DNA from: JAAGZL01 sp050291365
Lineage (GTDB): Bacteria > Pseudomonadota > Gammaproteobacteria > Chromatiales > Chromatiaceae
Length of the DNA stretch: 64,000 bases
Reading direction: 5' to 3'
NCBI GenBank assembly: GCA_050291365.1
Contig: JBNKJS010000043.1
Coordinates: 46,714-110,713 of the forward strand
The translations under genes were made by a program, and so were the position numbers. Below are positions 24,883 to 33,848 of the stretch, in pieces. The notes under the pieces are model-generated. The model searched no databases and was not told where the DNA came from. It saw nothing but the letters and a program-made list of their open reading frames with translations. The stretch's first letter is position 1. Each line of letters opens with the position of its first letter.

Positions 24883-26171
24883 GAGAGTAACTCGTCGAAG
24901 CTGAGAAATTGCACCAAGTCACCATGTTCCAAGGTCTGGTTTTCCAGGATGACAGCCAAGCCATTTGCCCAAGCGACTGAGCTGAGTACACCAGATGAGT
25001 GACTGGGGAAGATGGTGACACGGGCCTTGCCGTTATCGCCAATCTCCATCCGGGCACGGGCAAATTCACGCCGTTTGTTGGGTTTAGGCCAGTCGAATGC
25101 TGCTTCAGCTGTCAGCGGCGCTGGTAGCTGTTTGTCACAGCCCTGCATCTTTAAAATGTATGGCCGGGCGAACAGCAGGAAGGTGACAAAGAGGGATACA
25201 GGATTTCCCGGAGTGCCAATGAATGGTGTGTCACCAATATGACCGTGGGCCACAGGCTTGCCGGGACGGATGGCTATTTTCCACATTTCCAGTGAGCCGA
25301 GTTTCTCCACGGCTGGTTTGACATGGTCCTCCTCGCCCACGGATACACCGCCAGAAGCAATCACCAGATCTGCATCGGCCGCTCCTTTAGCCAGGGCATC
25401 ACAGGTGGCATCGAAAGTGTCCTCGACGATACCAAGCTGGATTATTTCACATCCCAATGTCTGTAGCAGTCCGCTGGCGGTGAACTGGTTGGAATTGTAG
25501 ATCTGGCCTGGACCCAGAGGAGTGCCAGGCATTACTAACTCGTCTCCGCTGGAGAACAGGGCAACCTTAAGGCGTCTATAGACGGTGACCTCGGCGATAC
25601 CGACTGAAGCCGCCAGGCCCAAATGCTGTGGCGCCAGTTTTGTGCCTGGTTTGATAATGTCGCTGCCAGCTTTAATGTCCTCGCCAACTTTGCGCACATT
25701 GGCGCCAGCTTTGGGTAGTTTTTTGATCACGACATGATCACCGTCCTGTTCACATACTTCCTGAATCACTACGGTGTTTGCATGTTGTGGCACAGGTGCG
25801 CCAGTGAAGATGCGGGCAGCAGTTCCTGCTTGCAGGGGCTCACCTGTCTGTCCGGCCGGTATGCGTTGGCTGATTGGCAGTCTGATACCGGATTTTATCA
25901 GGTCCTGGAAGCGGACGGCGTATCCGTCCATTGCGCTGTTGTCCCAACTGGGTACATTGATATTGCTGTTGACCGGTTGCGCCAGAACTCGACCCAACGC
26001 CTGCTCGATTGGCAGGGTTTCAGTTTCAGTAATGGGTTTGGCTGCTGCCAGCAATTGGGCGATGGCCGCATCATAACTATGCACCAGGTCAGGTACCTGA
26101 GAACATCCGCAATCGCTCATAGCTCCATTTCTTCCTGTTATCTTCGCAGTTTGTTCTGTTTGTACACTCAT
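24879..26171 (-). CDS. moeA: Molybdopterin molybdotransferase
   Basis: 430 residues, slightly longer than E. coli MoeA because of a Cys-containing N-terminal stretch (MSDCGCSQVPDLVHS). Domain signatures: PSWDNSAMDGYAVR, RIFTGAPVP, SSGDELV, IASGGVSVGEEDHVK, GNPVSLFVT. It inserts molybdenum into MPT-AMP. It is transcribed with moaD, divergent from moaA across 251 bp. Confidence 0.94.
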   Translation of the reverse strand: MSVQTEQTAKITGRNGAMSDCGCSQVPDLVHSYDAAIAQLLAAAKPITETETLPIEQALGRVLAQPVNSNINVPSWDNSAMDGYAVRFQDLIKSGIRLPISQRIPAGQTGEPLQAGTAARIFTGAPVPQHANTVVIQEVCEQDGDHVVIKKLPKAGANVRKVGEDIKAGSDIIKPGTKLAPQHLGLAASVGIAEVTVYRRLKVALFSSGDELVMPGTPLGPGQIYNSNQFTASGLLQTLGCEIIQLGIVEDTFDATCDALAKGAADADLVIASGGVSVGEEDHVKPAVEKLGSLEMWKIAIRPGKPVAHGHIGDTPFIGTPGNPVSLFVTFLLFARPYILKMQGCDKQLPAPLTAEAAFDWPKPNKRREFARARMEIGDNGKARVTIFPSHSSGVLSSVAWANGLAVILENQTLEHGDLVQFLSFDELLS

Positions 26172-26422
26172 CCGTCTGTTTTTTCTTAAATAGATTGATC
26201 GTCAAAGGTATATCTATGCAAATAGAACGCCAGAAAAAATGTGGCTTGAAGCGGGTAGAGATACATAGTTTCTGTTACTGAATAGTAACATCTACTTATT
26301 GTTTGTTTCGGTTGGGTAACCGTTTGTGGCTATCAACAGCCAATTGGCAGTGTTGTTCGTTATGGTTCGAATATTGCAGAGATGCATAGAAGATTCGGGT
26401 ACTGCCGGAAGAATAAACCTAA

Positions 26423-27415
26423 ATGAAACAAACCCATCATCTCACAGATCGTTTTGGCCGCAACATACGCTACTTGCGTATTTCGGTCACTGATCGTTGT
26501 GATTTGCGTTGCCAATACTGCTTGCCGAAAGGCTTTTGCGATTTTTCCGAACCGGAAACCTGGCTGAGTCCCGGGGAGATCGAACGGATTGTGACCTGCT
26601 TTACCCGGATGGGTGTCACCCATCTGCGCTTGACCGGCGGTGAACCTCTGGTTAGGGGCAATATCGTGGATCTGGCCGCTCGTCTGGCCGCTATTCCTGA
26701 TATTGAAGATCTGTCACTCTCCACCAATGCCGTCAGGCTGGCTGAATTAGCGGAGCCGTTGTACCAAGCCGGTGTGCGGCGCATCAATGTAAGTCTGGAT
26801 AGCCTGAATCCAGTTACCTACAAGACCATCACCGGCGGCGGCATACTGCAAAAGGTATTGGATGGGTTGGAGGCGGCTAAGGTGGCTGGCTTTGCTCCTA
26901 TTAAGCTGAACACTGTGGTGATGCGAGGGGTAAACGATGAGGAGATCGAAGATATCTTTGAATTCGCAGCTGACCAGGGTTATGCCTTGCGCTTGATAGA
27001 AACTATGCCAGTGGGTGCGACCGGGCAGGGCGCGCTGAACCGGTATGTTGATCTGGAGAGCGTCCGCAGTCGCCTGGCGTCCCGCTATGAGTTGATACCG
27101 GATATCATGCCAGGCGCGGGCCCGGCGCGATATTATCGAGTGGCAGGCTCCAGTGCTCATATAGGCTTTATCACCCCAATGTCGCAACACTTCTGTGAAA
27201 CCTGTAACCGGGTGCGTCTCTCAGTTGAGGGCGATCTCTTCGCCTGCCTGGGTGATGAGCACAGCTACCCTTTGCGTACGCTATTAAGGGCTGGATGCAG
27301 TGATGATGATCTGTCTCAACATCTAAAGAAGGCGATCGATCTGAAGCCAGAGCGCCACGAATTCAGCGAACGTCCAGCACAGGTAATCCGTTTCATGTCC
27401 ATGACGGGAGGTTGA
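26423..27415 (+). CDS. moaA: GTP 3',8-cyclase
   Basis: 330 residues. N-terminal radical SAM motif CDLRCQYC and TGGEPL strand; C-terminal second cluster motif CETCNRVRLSVEGDLFACLG; the sequence ends MSMTGG, the two Gly required for activity. With MoaC it makes cyclic pyranopterin from GTP. First gene of the plus-strand cofactor run; a TusA-like gene follows almost at once. Confidence 0.95.
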   Translation: MKQTHHLTDRFGRNIRYLRISVTDRCDLRCQYCLPKGFCDFSEPETWLSPGEIERIVTCFTRMGVTHLRLTGGEPLVRGNIVDLAARLAAIPDIEDLSLSTNAVRLAELAEPLYQAGVRRINVSLDSLNPVTYKTITGGGILQKVLDGLEAAKVAGFAPIKLNTVVMRGVNDEEIEDIFEFAADQGYALRLIETMPVGATGQGALNRYVDLESVRSRLASRYELIPDIMPGAGPARYYRVAGSSAHIGFITPMSQHFCETCNRVRLSVEGDLFACLGDEHSYPLRTLLRAGCSDDDLSQHLKKAIDLKPERHEFSERPAQVIRFMSMTGG

Positions 27416-27432
27416 TTTGTTATCAGGAGAGT

Positions 27433-27666
27433 ATGGTGATTGAAGTTGATCAGGAGTTGGATCTGTCCGACTTGAACTGTCCCATGCCTATCCTCAGGAC
27501 AAAGGTGGCATTTGCGTCTATGGCGCAGGGAGAGATTATCATAATAACTGTTAACAATTTCGATTCTGTCAGGGAGATAAATGCCTTCTGTCGTCAGATG
27601 GGACACAAGGTATTGCAATCCCATGAAGCTGATGGCAGCCATCACTTCTGGCTTGAGAAGGTGTAG
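27433..27666 (+). CDS. TusA/SirA-like sulfur carrier protein
   Basis: 77 residues from ATG 27433 with CAGGAG just upstream; a TTG at 27412 is less likely. The motif DLNCPMPILRTKVAF carries the Cys of the TusA CPxP site, and the fold matches the ~75-residue family. It may pass persulfide sulfur to MoaD/moco sulfuration or to sulfur oxidation. It is placed between moaA and the archease-like gene. Confidence 0.85.
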   Translation: MVIEVDQELDLSDLNCPMPILRTKVAFASMAQGEIIIITVNNFDSVREINAFCRQMGHKVLQSHEADGSHHFWLEKV

Positions 27667-27673
27667 ACAGATT

Positions 27674-28126
27674 ATGGCTAGTTACAATTTTAGTGAAGAT
27701 CCCAAAGGCGGCATCGGCATGGAGGTTGTTGCCCGAGATCACAACGAGATGTTCAATGCGGCTTCCGCCGCCCTTTGTCTCTTTATGTGGGAGCAGGAGA
27801 CAGTGGTGGAGCGCGAGGAGGTTCCAATAGTCTGGTACGGATTCGACATTCCTACCACTGCGGTTGGCTTGTTGTCGGAACTGCTCTTTCAGATGGACGA
27901 CGGTTGGGTGTTCAAACGTTTTATCACCCAATCCTTAGAAGAGGTGGATGAACTGGACGAGAGACATCGCAGGAAACAGTTGAAGATCAGTGGTGTTGCC
28001 TACGGAGAGCGTTTTGATGCTGAACGACATCGGACTCGTTTTCCGGTTCAGGCCGTTTTGTTGCCGCGCCTGGATGTACATGATGTGGAAGAGGGGGTTT
28101 CTCTCTATTGTGTGTTGGATGCTTAA
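27674..28126 (+). CDS. Archease-like protein (DUF101 type)
   Basis: 150 residues from ATG 27674. DPKGGIGMEVVARDHNEMFN matches the archease start (HTADIGIEA...). LLSELLFQMD and the later Cys-containing end (YCVLDA) also fit. Archease helps activate the RNA ligase RtcB, but no rtcB is seen here. The usual first metal-binding His appears to be absent (DPKGG instead of HTAD), so this is probably a divergent family member. Being in the moco cluster hints at another role. Confidence 0.65.
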   Translation: MASYNFSEDPKGGIGMEVVARDHNEMFNAASAALCLFMWEQETVVEREEVPIVWYGFDIPTTAVGLLSELLFQMDDGWVFKRFITQSLEEVDELDERHRRKQLKISGVAYGERFDAERHRTRFPVQAVLLPRLDVHDVEEGVSLYCVLDA

Positions 28127-28193
28127 AGAGATGCATAAGCAATGTTTATTCTGTAGGACGGTGAAGGAGTAGTGTTCCATTAGAATAGGAATT

Positions 28194-28964
28194 ATGAGTA
28201 TGACTGAACTGTTTATCACACCATGGTTGATCACGGCTATATTTCTGATGGTGGCTATTGCCTACTCCTCAATAGGGCTAGGTGGCGGATCGACCTATAC
28301 CGCACTTCTGGTAATATCGGGTTTTTTCTCGGATAGTATTCCTCTTATCAGCCTCTCATTGAATTTACTGGTGACCAGCATCGGCAGTTACTATTTCATT
28401 CGACAAGGTCACTTAAGGTATTCACTGATTCTTCCTTTTCTGCTCACTTCGCTGCCAATGGCATGGGTTGGTGGAATGTTGCAGGTCTCACCTGTTATTT
28501 TTCAGGCATTGCTGCTGATCTCATTATTGTTTGTTGTTTTTCGTATTTACTTCATGCAAGACACAGCGTTTCATTTACAAATATCACAACAACAGAAATT
28601 ACTGATTTCATTAATTGCAGGTGGTCTGCTTGGACTGTTAGCTGGAATCGTTGGTATCGGCGGCGGCATTTATCTGGTGCCGTTGATCTTGATACTGGGC
28701 TTGGGTTCTATTAAAGAGGCCGCAGCCTGTGGCGCTATATTCGTCTGGCTAAATTCATTGGTTGGGTTAGTCTCGCGACTTCAGTACAACTATGTGGACT
28801 TATCAATATATTATCCCCTGCTTGCCGCAGTTATTATTGGCGGTATATTCGGTTCAAAACTTGGGTCATCCGGATTGCCGGTAAAAAGGATGGAGAAACT
28901 ATTAGGTCTCATTGTGGTGGTCGCCGCAGGATTACTGACCAGGAATTTGATAATGAGTGCTTAA
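28194..28964 (+). CDS. TauE/SafE-family anion exporter
   Basis: 256 residues with about eight hydrophobic segments; signature motifs IGLGGGSTYTALL near the start and LLAGIVGIGGGIYLVPLILI in the second half. The TauE/SafE family transports sulfite, sulfoacetate or similar organosulfonates. Between archease-like and moaB, it may handle sulfite or another oxyanion connected with the molybdoenzyme operon. Substrate not deducible. Confidence 0.85.
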   Translation: MSMTELFITPWLITAIFLMVAIAYSSIGLGGGSTYTALLVISGFFSDSIPLISLSLNLLVTSIGSYYFIRQGHLRYSLILPFLLTSLPMAWVGGMLQVSPVIFQALLLISLLFVVFRIYFMQDTAFHLQISQQQKLLISLIAGGLLGLLAGIVGIGGGIYLVPLILILGLGSIKEAAACGAIFVWLNSLVGLVSRLQYNYVDLSIYYPLLAAVIIGGIFGSKLGSSGLPVKRMEKLLGLIVVVAAGLLTRNLIMSA

Positions 28965-29047
28965 CTTAAAGGATGTACAAACAAGGTTTACCAAATATAT
29001 TTATTGCCATCATGTCGATGGCGGGAGATTAACTAGAGTAAATTAAT

Positions 29048-29578
29048 ATGGGACATGCAAGAAACAATATTGAATTTCAAGCTGTTAACATTGCGGTGTT
29101 GACGGTCTCTGATTCTCGCACTGAAGAAACTGACACTGCAGGTAAATTACTGGTTTCATGCTTAACAGAAGCGGGTCATACGCTGGCAGAAAAATATATC
29201 CTGCCAGACAACCGTTACAAAATCCGTGAAGTTATGTCTCGCTGGATCGCCGATGATGATGTGCAGGCGATAATCAGCACAGGTGGTACCGGACTGACCG
29301 GTCGCGACATTACACCAGAAGCGGTTACACCACTATTTGATAAGGAGATCACCGGCTTTGGGGAAATATTCCGCCACTTGTCATACGAACATATCAAAAC
29401 ATCAACCATCCAATCCCGTGCACTGGCCGGACTGGCGAATGGCACGCCTATTTTTTGTCTACCAGGATCACCGGGCGCTTGTAAGGATGGTTGGAATGGC
29501 ATCATAGTTCATCAACTTGATATCAGGCACAAACCCTGCAACCTGGTTGAATTGATGCCGAGATTTCTGGAAACCTGA
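29048..29578 (+). CDS. moaB: Molybdopterin adenylyltransferase family
   Basis: 176 residues, MoaB/MogA family: VLTVSDSRTEETDTAG, ISTGGTGLTGRDITPEAV, FCLPGSPGACKDGW. The enzyme adenylates molybdopterin before Mo insertion by MoeA. First gene of the moaB-moaC-moaE-mobA-mobB run. MogA is absent from the window and this protein probably fills its role. Confidence 0.92.
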   Translation: MGHARNNIEFQAVNIAVLTVSDSRTEETDTAGKLLVSCLTEAGHTLAEKYILPDNRYKIREVMSRWIADDDVQAIISTGGTGLTGRDITPEAVTPLFDKEITGFGEIFRHLSYEHIKTSTIQSRALAGLANGTPIFCLPGSPGACKDGWNGIIVHQLDIRHKPCNLVELMPRFLET

Positions 29579-29688
29579 GTGTCTGTTGCTGTGACTATCA
29601 GGCTCATATAAAGAGTTTTTTATTGTTTTCTTTCATGGGCCACTGTGTAAATAGAGTTGATCTGATTGGATATATTATTTGGTGACAT

Positions 29689-30174
29689 ATGATGAATATG
29701 ACAAATAAACTAACTCATCTCGATGAACAGGGTAATGCAAAGATGGTTGATGTTTCTGAAAAAGAGGAAACCAACCGGGTTGCAGTTGCTTGCGGCAAAA
29801 TCTCCATGCAGCCGGAGACATTGCAAATGGTCATCGACGGCAAGCACAAGAAAGGCGATGTTATCAATATTGCCCGTATTGCAGGCATACAGGCAGCCAA
29901 GCAGTGCTCAAACCTGATACCACTGTGCCATCCTCTGTTATTAACCAAGATTGATGTGGATTTTGCTATTAATGAAGAGGCTTCATGTATAGATATTAAG
30001 TCCGAATGTGGACTTAAAGGTCAAACAGGCGTGGAAATGGAAGCGTTGACTGCAGTATCGGTCGCTGCATTAACACTGTATGACATGTGTAAAGCGGTGG
30101 ATAAAACCATGACCATTGGTGATATCCATCTGCTGGAAAAATCCGGTGGTCGCAGCGGTCATTATCAGGCATAG
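29689..30174 (+). CDS. moaC: Cyclic pyranopterin monophosphate synthase
   Basis: 161 residues, standard size. Signatures: LTHLDEQGNAKMVDVSEKEE, KQCSNLIPLCHPLLLTK and EMEALTAVSVAALTLYDMCK with catalytic Lys/Asp. It acts after MoaA to form cPMP. It stands 110 bp after moaB and 72 bp before moaE. Confidence 0.95.
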   Translation: MMNMTNKLTHLDEQGNAKMVDVSEKEETNRVAVACGKISMQPETLQMVIDGKHKKGDVINIARIAGIQAAKQCSNLIPLCHPLLLTKIDVDFAINEEASCIDIKSECGLKGQTGVEMEALTAVSVAALTLYDMCKAVDKTMTIGDIHLLEKSGGRSGHYQA

Positions 30175-30246
30175 AAATATCGATAATCGATAATATGTTT
30201 ACATGTGCGATGAGGTTGCATTTTTCCATCCAATCACAGGTGGCTG

Positions 30247-30699
30247 ATGGCTGACATTCGTGTACAAACAGAAGACTTTGATCTGGGAGTTGAAATGCAT
30301 GACTTTCGCCGGCGAACCGGAGATTGTGGTGCAATAGTCAGCTTCAGTGGCCTGGTGCGTGAATTTGGCGATAGTGAAGATGTAAAAGCTATGACCCTTT
30401 CACACTATCCGGGCATGACGGAAAAAGCCCTGGAAAACATTGCTAACCAGGCCATTCAGCGTTGGTCATTGAACCATGCCGTGATTATTCATCGGGTTGG
30501 CAGGCTTGAAGCTGGTGACCAGATAGTATTGGTGATTACTGCATCCGCACATCGGAAGGCTGCCTTCGAGTCGGCACAATTCATAATGGATTATCTGAAA
30601 ACCGAGGCGCCATTTTGGAAAAAAGAACACACTATTCAAGGCGATAATTGGGTTGAAGCAAAAAATTCAGATGAAGAGGCGAAGAGTCGCTGGCAATGA
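30247..30699 (+). CDS. moaE: Molybdopterin synthase large subunit
   Basis: 150 residues. Typical motifs are FSGLVREFGDSEDVKAMTLS, HRVGRLEAGDQIVLV, HRKAAFESAQFIMDYLKTEA and FWKKE with the active Lys. It pairs with MoaD encoded at 24631 on the opposite strand. Its stop overlaps the mobA start (ATGA). Confidence 0.95.
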   Translation: MADIRVQTEDFDLGVEMHDFRRRTGDCGAIVSFSGLVREFGDSEDVKAMTLSHYPGMTEKALENIANQAIQRWSLNHAVIIHRVGRLEAGDQIVLVITASAHRKAAFESAQFIMDYLKTEAPFWKKEHTIQGDNWVEAKNSDEEAKSRWQ

Positions 30700-31292
30700 G
30701 TAATTTTATTTCTAGTGAATTTGATCAATTAACCTGTCTGATCCTTGCAGGAGGGCGTGGCAGCCGAATGGATGGTGAAGATAAAGGTTTGATGGATTGG
30801 GACGGCCATCCGGTTATCCAGCGCTTGCTCAATCGTTACAGTAGTTCGTTTTCAAATATCGTTATTAATGCCAACCGCAATCACTCTTTTTATCAAGGCT
30901 ATGGATATCCGATTGTTGCTGATCTCATAAACGGGTTTGCCGGGCCATTGGCTGGTATTCACGCCGGTTTATCAGTCATTCAGACACCTTACGTCTTTGT
31001 TACTCCTTGTGACTCGCCATTTATGCAAGTCAAAGTTGCTGCACAGCTTTATTACAAACTGCAGCATAGCCATGCTGAACTGGCTGTTGCAGAGCTTGGT
31101 GGACGCATTGAACCATTGACCATGGTATTGAAAACATCCTTAGGAGACAGCCTTGCTGATTATTTACAATCGAATCAGCGTCGTGCCTCGCAATGGGTTC
31201 TGCAACAAAATCATATCAAGGTAGCAATGAATGATATGGAAAACTGTTTTGTAAATATCAACACCATCTACGATAAAGAGAAATATGCTTGA
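30696..31292 (+). CDS. mobA: Molybdenum cofactor guanylyltransferase
   Basis: 198 residues with the nucleotidyltransferase start CLILAGGRGSRMDGEDKGLM, ADLINGFAGPLAGIHAGLSV and VTPCDSPFM. It attaches GMP to make bis-MGD, the form needed by DMSO-reductase-family enzymes, matching the molybdopterin oxidoreductase encoded 2.5 kb downstream. Overlaps moaE and mobB. Confidence 0.95.
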   Translation: MSNFISSEFDQLTCLILAGGRGSRMDGEDKGLMDWDGHPVIQRLLNRYSSSFSNIVINANRNHSFYQGYGYPIVADLINGFAGPLAGIHAGLSVIQTPYVFVTPCDSPFMQVKVAAQLYYKLQHSHAELAVAELGGRIEPLTMVLKTSLGDSLADYLQSNQRRASQWVLQQNHIKVAMNDMENCFVNINTIYDKEKYA

Positions 31293-31806
31293 TAATGCTC
31301 AGGTTCCTGTCATTGGTTTTGCTGCATGGAGTGGGGCAGGGAAAACAACACTGCTTAAACAGATTATACCTCTGTTGAATGCCAAACATCTCAGAATAGG
31401 CATAATCAAACATACTCATCATAAATTTGAGATTGATATACCTGGTAAAGACAGTTATGAGTTGCGTCATGCCGGTGCTCAACAGACCTTAATTGCTTCA
31501 GACAAGCGCTGGGCGCTTATTACAGAAAACGAAATTGCAGTTGAGCCAGATCTTAATGAAATGATCGGCAAGCTGGATCAAACAGAACTGGATTTAATTC
31601 TGGTGGAAGGCTTTCGTGATGTAGCTTTCCCAAAAATAGAGATTTATCGCCATGCTTTGGGTAAACCCCTACAGTTCATTGATGACCCGAATATGATAGC
31701 CATTGCCACAGACGGCAAACTACCTCAAGCAACCCAACTGCCGGTGTTGGATTTGAATGACCCTGCCCAAATAGCTAATTTTATCATTCACACATTCATG
31801 AATTGA
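31285..31806 (+). CDS. mobB: Molybdopterin-guanine dinucleotide biosynthesis adaptor
   Basis: 173 residues, GTPase with P-loop GFAAWSGAGKTTLL and IIKHTHHKFEIDIPGKDS. It works with MobA in bis-MGD formation. It overlaps mobA by 8 nt and closes the moco run; the sigma-54 operon promoter lies 287 bp downstream. Confidence 0.93.
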   Translation: MLDNAQVPVIGFAAWSGAGKTTLLKQIIPLLNAKHLRIGIIKHTHHKFEIDIPGKDSYELRHAGAQQTLIASDKRWALITENEIAVEPDLNEMIGKLDQTELDLILVEGFRDVAFPKIEIYRHALGKPLQFIDDPNMIAIATDGKLPQATQLPVLDLNDPAQIANFIIHTFMN

Positions 31807-31885
31807 TAAATTCGGCATTCCTGCGAATTACAGCCTGTTATAAGCATGTTTGAGAACATGAATTAGGCTCAATGGTGTAAAAATG

Positions 31886-31901
31886 GTTACCTTTTAGTAA
31901 C
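31886..31901. promoter_or_regulatory. Inverted repeat, possible enhancer site
   Basis: GTTAC-CTTTTA-GTAAC lies about 205 bp upstream of the sigma-54 promoter, a common distance for enhancer-binding regulators. A second GGTAACC palindrome near 31986-31992 repeats the half-site. Candidate binding site for the operon's own response regulator. Confidence 0.4.
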
Positions 31902-32092
31902 GCAGAGCTGCGGGTTCCCTTTCTATCATAATTCTTTTGTAGATCAATTAGTTATCCTCAGTCAGTAGATGCTTTGTCACTGGATGGTAACCAATCTTTA
32001 GATGAAATCATCTTTCCAAATTGCTATGGAGACTGGCGGTAATCGCAAAAGCGTATATAAAACAACAAGATATAAAACACACTAAAAAACTA

Positions 32093-32108
32093 TGGTATGG
32101 GAAGTGCA
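32093..32108 (+). promoter_or_regulatory. Sigma-54 (-24/-12) promoter
   Basis: TGGTATGGGAAGTGCA fits the consensus TGGCACG-N4-TTGCA with the invariant GG (32094-32095) and GC (32106-32107) exactly 10 nt apart. Transcription would start near 32118-32120, about 100 nt before the first gene. The last gene of the operon encodes a sigma-54 activator, which supports the call. Confidence 0.75.
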
Positions 32109-32217
32109 GATTGGTTAGTGAGTCGGCGTCAAACATAGAGTTTAAGAATGATAACGGCGCTAGTAACTCTCCATAGCCGGACTGTTCCGGTTTTTACTGC
32201 AATAAGGAGGAAATCCC

Positions 32218-32940
32218 ATGCCAGTTGGTCTCCAGGCTGAACCGTCCTTGGGAGTACCCGGTAAGAAACGTTGGGCCATGGTCGTAGACCTGCGCCGTTG
32301 TATAGGTTGCATGGCCTGCGTCTGTGCCGACAAAGCCGAGTACGATGTCCCGCTCGGTGTTTGGCGCACCATTGTCAAAATCAAAGATACCGGTCGCTAC
32401 CCAAATACCAAGCGTCATTTTATGCCAAGGTTGTGCAATCATTGTGACAACCCACCGTGCGTCAGAAACTGTCCGACAGAGGCGACTTACAAGCATGAAG
32501 ACGGCTTTGTATTACAGCGTTATGATCGCTGCATCGCCTGTCGAACCTGCGTTGCCGCCTGTCCTTACAACGCCCGCCATGTCCTGCCGAAAAACAGGGA
32601 CAGGGTGAAGATTGGTGGTGTGGTGGACAAATGCACTTTCTGTAGCCATCGCGTAGAAAAAGGTCAGGTGCCTGCCTGTGTGCAGACCTGCCTGGGCCGC
32701 TCCCGCATATTCGGCGATCTGAATGATCCCAACAGCGAAGTCTCCCGTCTGGTGTCAAGACACAAGACCGTTGTGCTGAAGCCGAACAAGGGGACAAGTC
32801 CCCAGGTTTACTACATCAAACCTGATCGTGCGCAGACTGAGCAGATCTTCAGTTCGCCACAATCATATGCCGCCCGTTCAGATGCGAAAGCATTCTACAA
32901 CCATAATCGCGGCAGTAAGTTTTTTTCCGGCGTCCTATAG
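32218..32940 (+). CDS. Molybdoenzyme FeS electron-transfer subunit (DmsB/TtrB type)
   Basis: 240 residues with four ferredoxin-type Cys groups: CIGCMACVCAD (28-38), RLCNHCDNPPCVRNCP, CIACRTCVAACP and CTFCSHRVEK...CVQTC. Such subunits carry four FeS clusters between the catalytic and membrane subunits. In the first group the fourth ligand position (38) is Asp instead of Cys, with an extra Cys at 36. No Tat signal, so it would be exported with the catalytic subunit. First gene of the operon with AAGGAGG 8 nt upstream. The order FeS, NrfD, catalytic is that of ttrBCA rather than soeABC. Confidence 0.88.
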   Translation: MPVGLQAEPSLGVPGKKRWAMVVDLRRCIGCMACVCADKAEYDVPLGVWRTIVKIKDTGRYPNTKRHFMPRLCNHCDNPPCVRNCPTEATYKHEDGFVLQRYDRCIACRTCVAACPYNARHVLPKNRDRVKIGGVVDKCTFCSHRVEKGQVPACVQTCLGRSRIFGDLNDPNSEVSRLVSRHKTVVLKPNKGTSPQVYYIKPDRAQTEQIFSSPQSYAARSDAKAFYNHNRGSKFFSGVL

Positions 32941-32950
32941 GGGGTGAATC

Positions 32951-33838
32951 ATGTTTGAGTACATGCAATACAATATCGCCCCCTGGGGGCACGATATCGT
33001 CATCTATTTCTTTCTCATCGGCATTGCCGGGATGACGTTTGTTTATGCTGCTGCACCGGCGGTTTTCGGTAATGTTTTTGGCGGTGCAGCCAAATCGATG
33101 GAGCCTTTCCAGAAGACGGGATTGGTCGTCTCGATGGTGTTGCTCTTGATATGCGGGCCACTGCTGATTATGGACCTGGGGCAGCCTAGTCGCTTCCTTT
33201 ATCCGATGCTTTATTTTCACTGGACTTCACCCCTGTCCTGGGGGACCTTGTTCCTGCCGTTGTTTGGCCTTTGCATTATTGGTTTCTACTATGGATCAAT
33301 GAAGGAGAACACAGGGTTGATGCGGCTGTCAGGAATCCTGGGGTCGCTGCTAGCGCTTTCCATGCCGCTCTATACTGGCCTCGACCTGATGGTTCACCAG
33401 ACACGCGAGCTCTGGAGCAACCCAACCATACCGTTGTTATTCGTGATCCTCTCCATGAGTTCGGGAACGGCAGTGGTGGCGGTCATCCAGCTCCTGCGCG
33501 GACAGCTCAACGAGCAGGTGGCAGAGTTTCTACACGCTTTCCTCTATCTAGCCCTGACCGTCACCTTTGCGCTGTTTCTGGCTGAGTGGGTTGTCCTGAC
33601 TTATGGAACCGGAGAGAAGCAGCAGGCCTGGGAGATCATCAATCAGCAGATGGGATTCAAATACTGGGGCCTAACTTTCTTTGTGGGAATTCTGATTCCG
33701 CTAGTACTTGTGGCTATCCCCAAGTATGGACGCGACCCCAAAATCCTTACATTGGCGGCGGTATTGAGTGCAGTAGGCGCTTATACCTTCAGGGAAGTAC
33801 TGATCTATGCCGGTCAGCTTACCCAGATCAATTTCTGA
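32951..33838 (+). CDS. NrfD/PsrC-type membrane anchor subunit
   Basis: 295 residues with about eight hydrophobic segments from YFFLIGIAGMTFVYAA to the end (FREVLIYAGQLTQINF). This is the NrfD/PsrC family, which exchanges electrons with the quinone pool. The LDLGQPSRF-like motif (IMDLGQPSRFLYPML) that follows TM2 in this family is visible. It has no haem. It is 10 nt after the FeS subunit and 10 nt before the catalytic subunit. Confidence 0.88.
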   Translation: MFEYMQYNIAPWGHDIVIYFFLIGIAGMTFVYAAAPAVFGNVFGGAAKSMEPFQKTGLVVSMVLLLICGPLLIMDLGQPSRFLYPMLYFHWTSPLSWGTLFLPLFGLCIIGFYYGSMKENTGLMRLSGILGSLLALSMPLYTGLDLMVHQTRELWSNPTIPLLFVILSMSSGTAVVAVIQLLRGQLNEQVAEFLHAFLYLALTVTFALFLAEWVVLTYGTGEKQQAWEIINQQMGFKYWGLTFFVGILIPLVLVAIPKYGRDPKILTLAAVLSAVGAYTFREVLIYAGQLTQINF

Positions 33839-33848
33839 GGAGAAAACT

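Larger units (their letters stand above)
31807..32217. other. Regulatory region before the molybdoenzyme operon
   Basis: About 410 bp. It contains an inverted repeat at 31886-31901, a GGTAACC palindrome near 31986, a sigma-54 type promoter at 32093-32108 and a strong ribosome binding site AAGGAGG at 32204-32210. No open frame looks real. The layout (distal palindromes, -24/-12 element, short leader) is that of an enhancer-dependent promoter. Confidence 0.65.
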
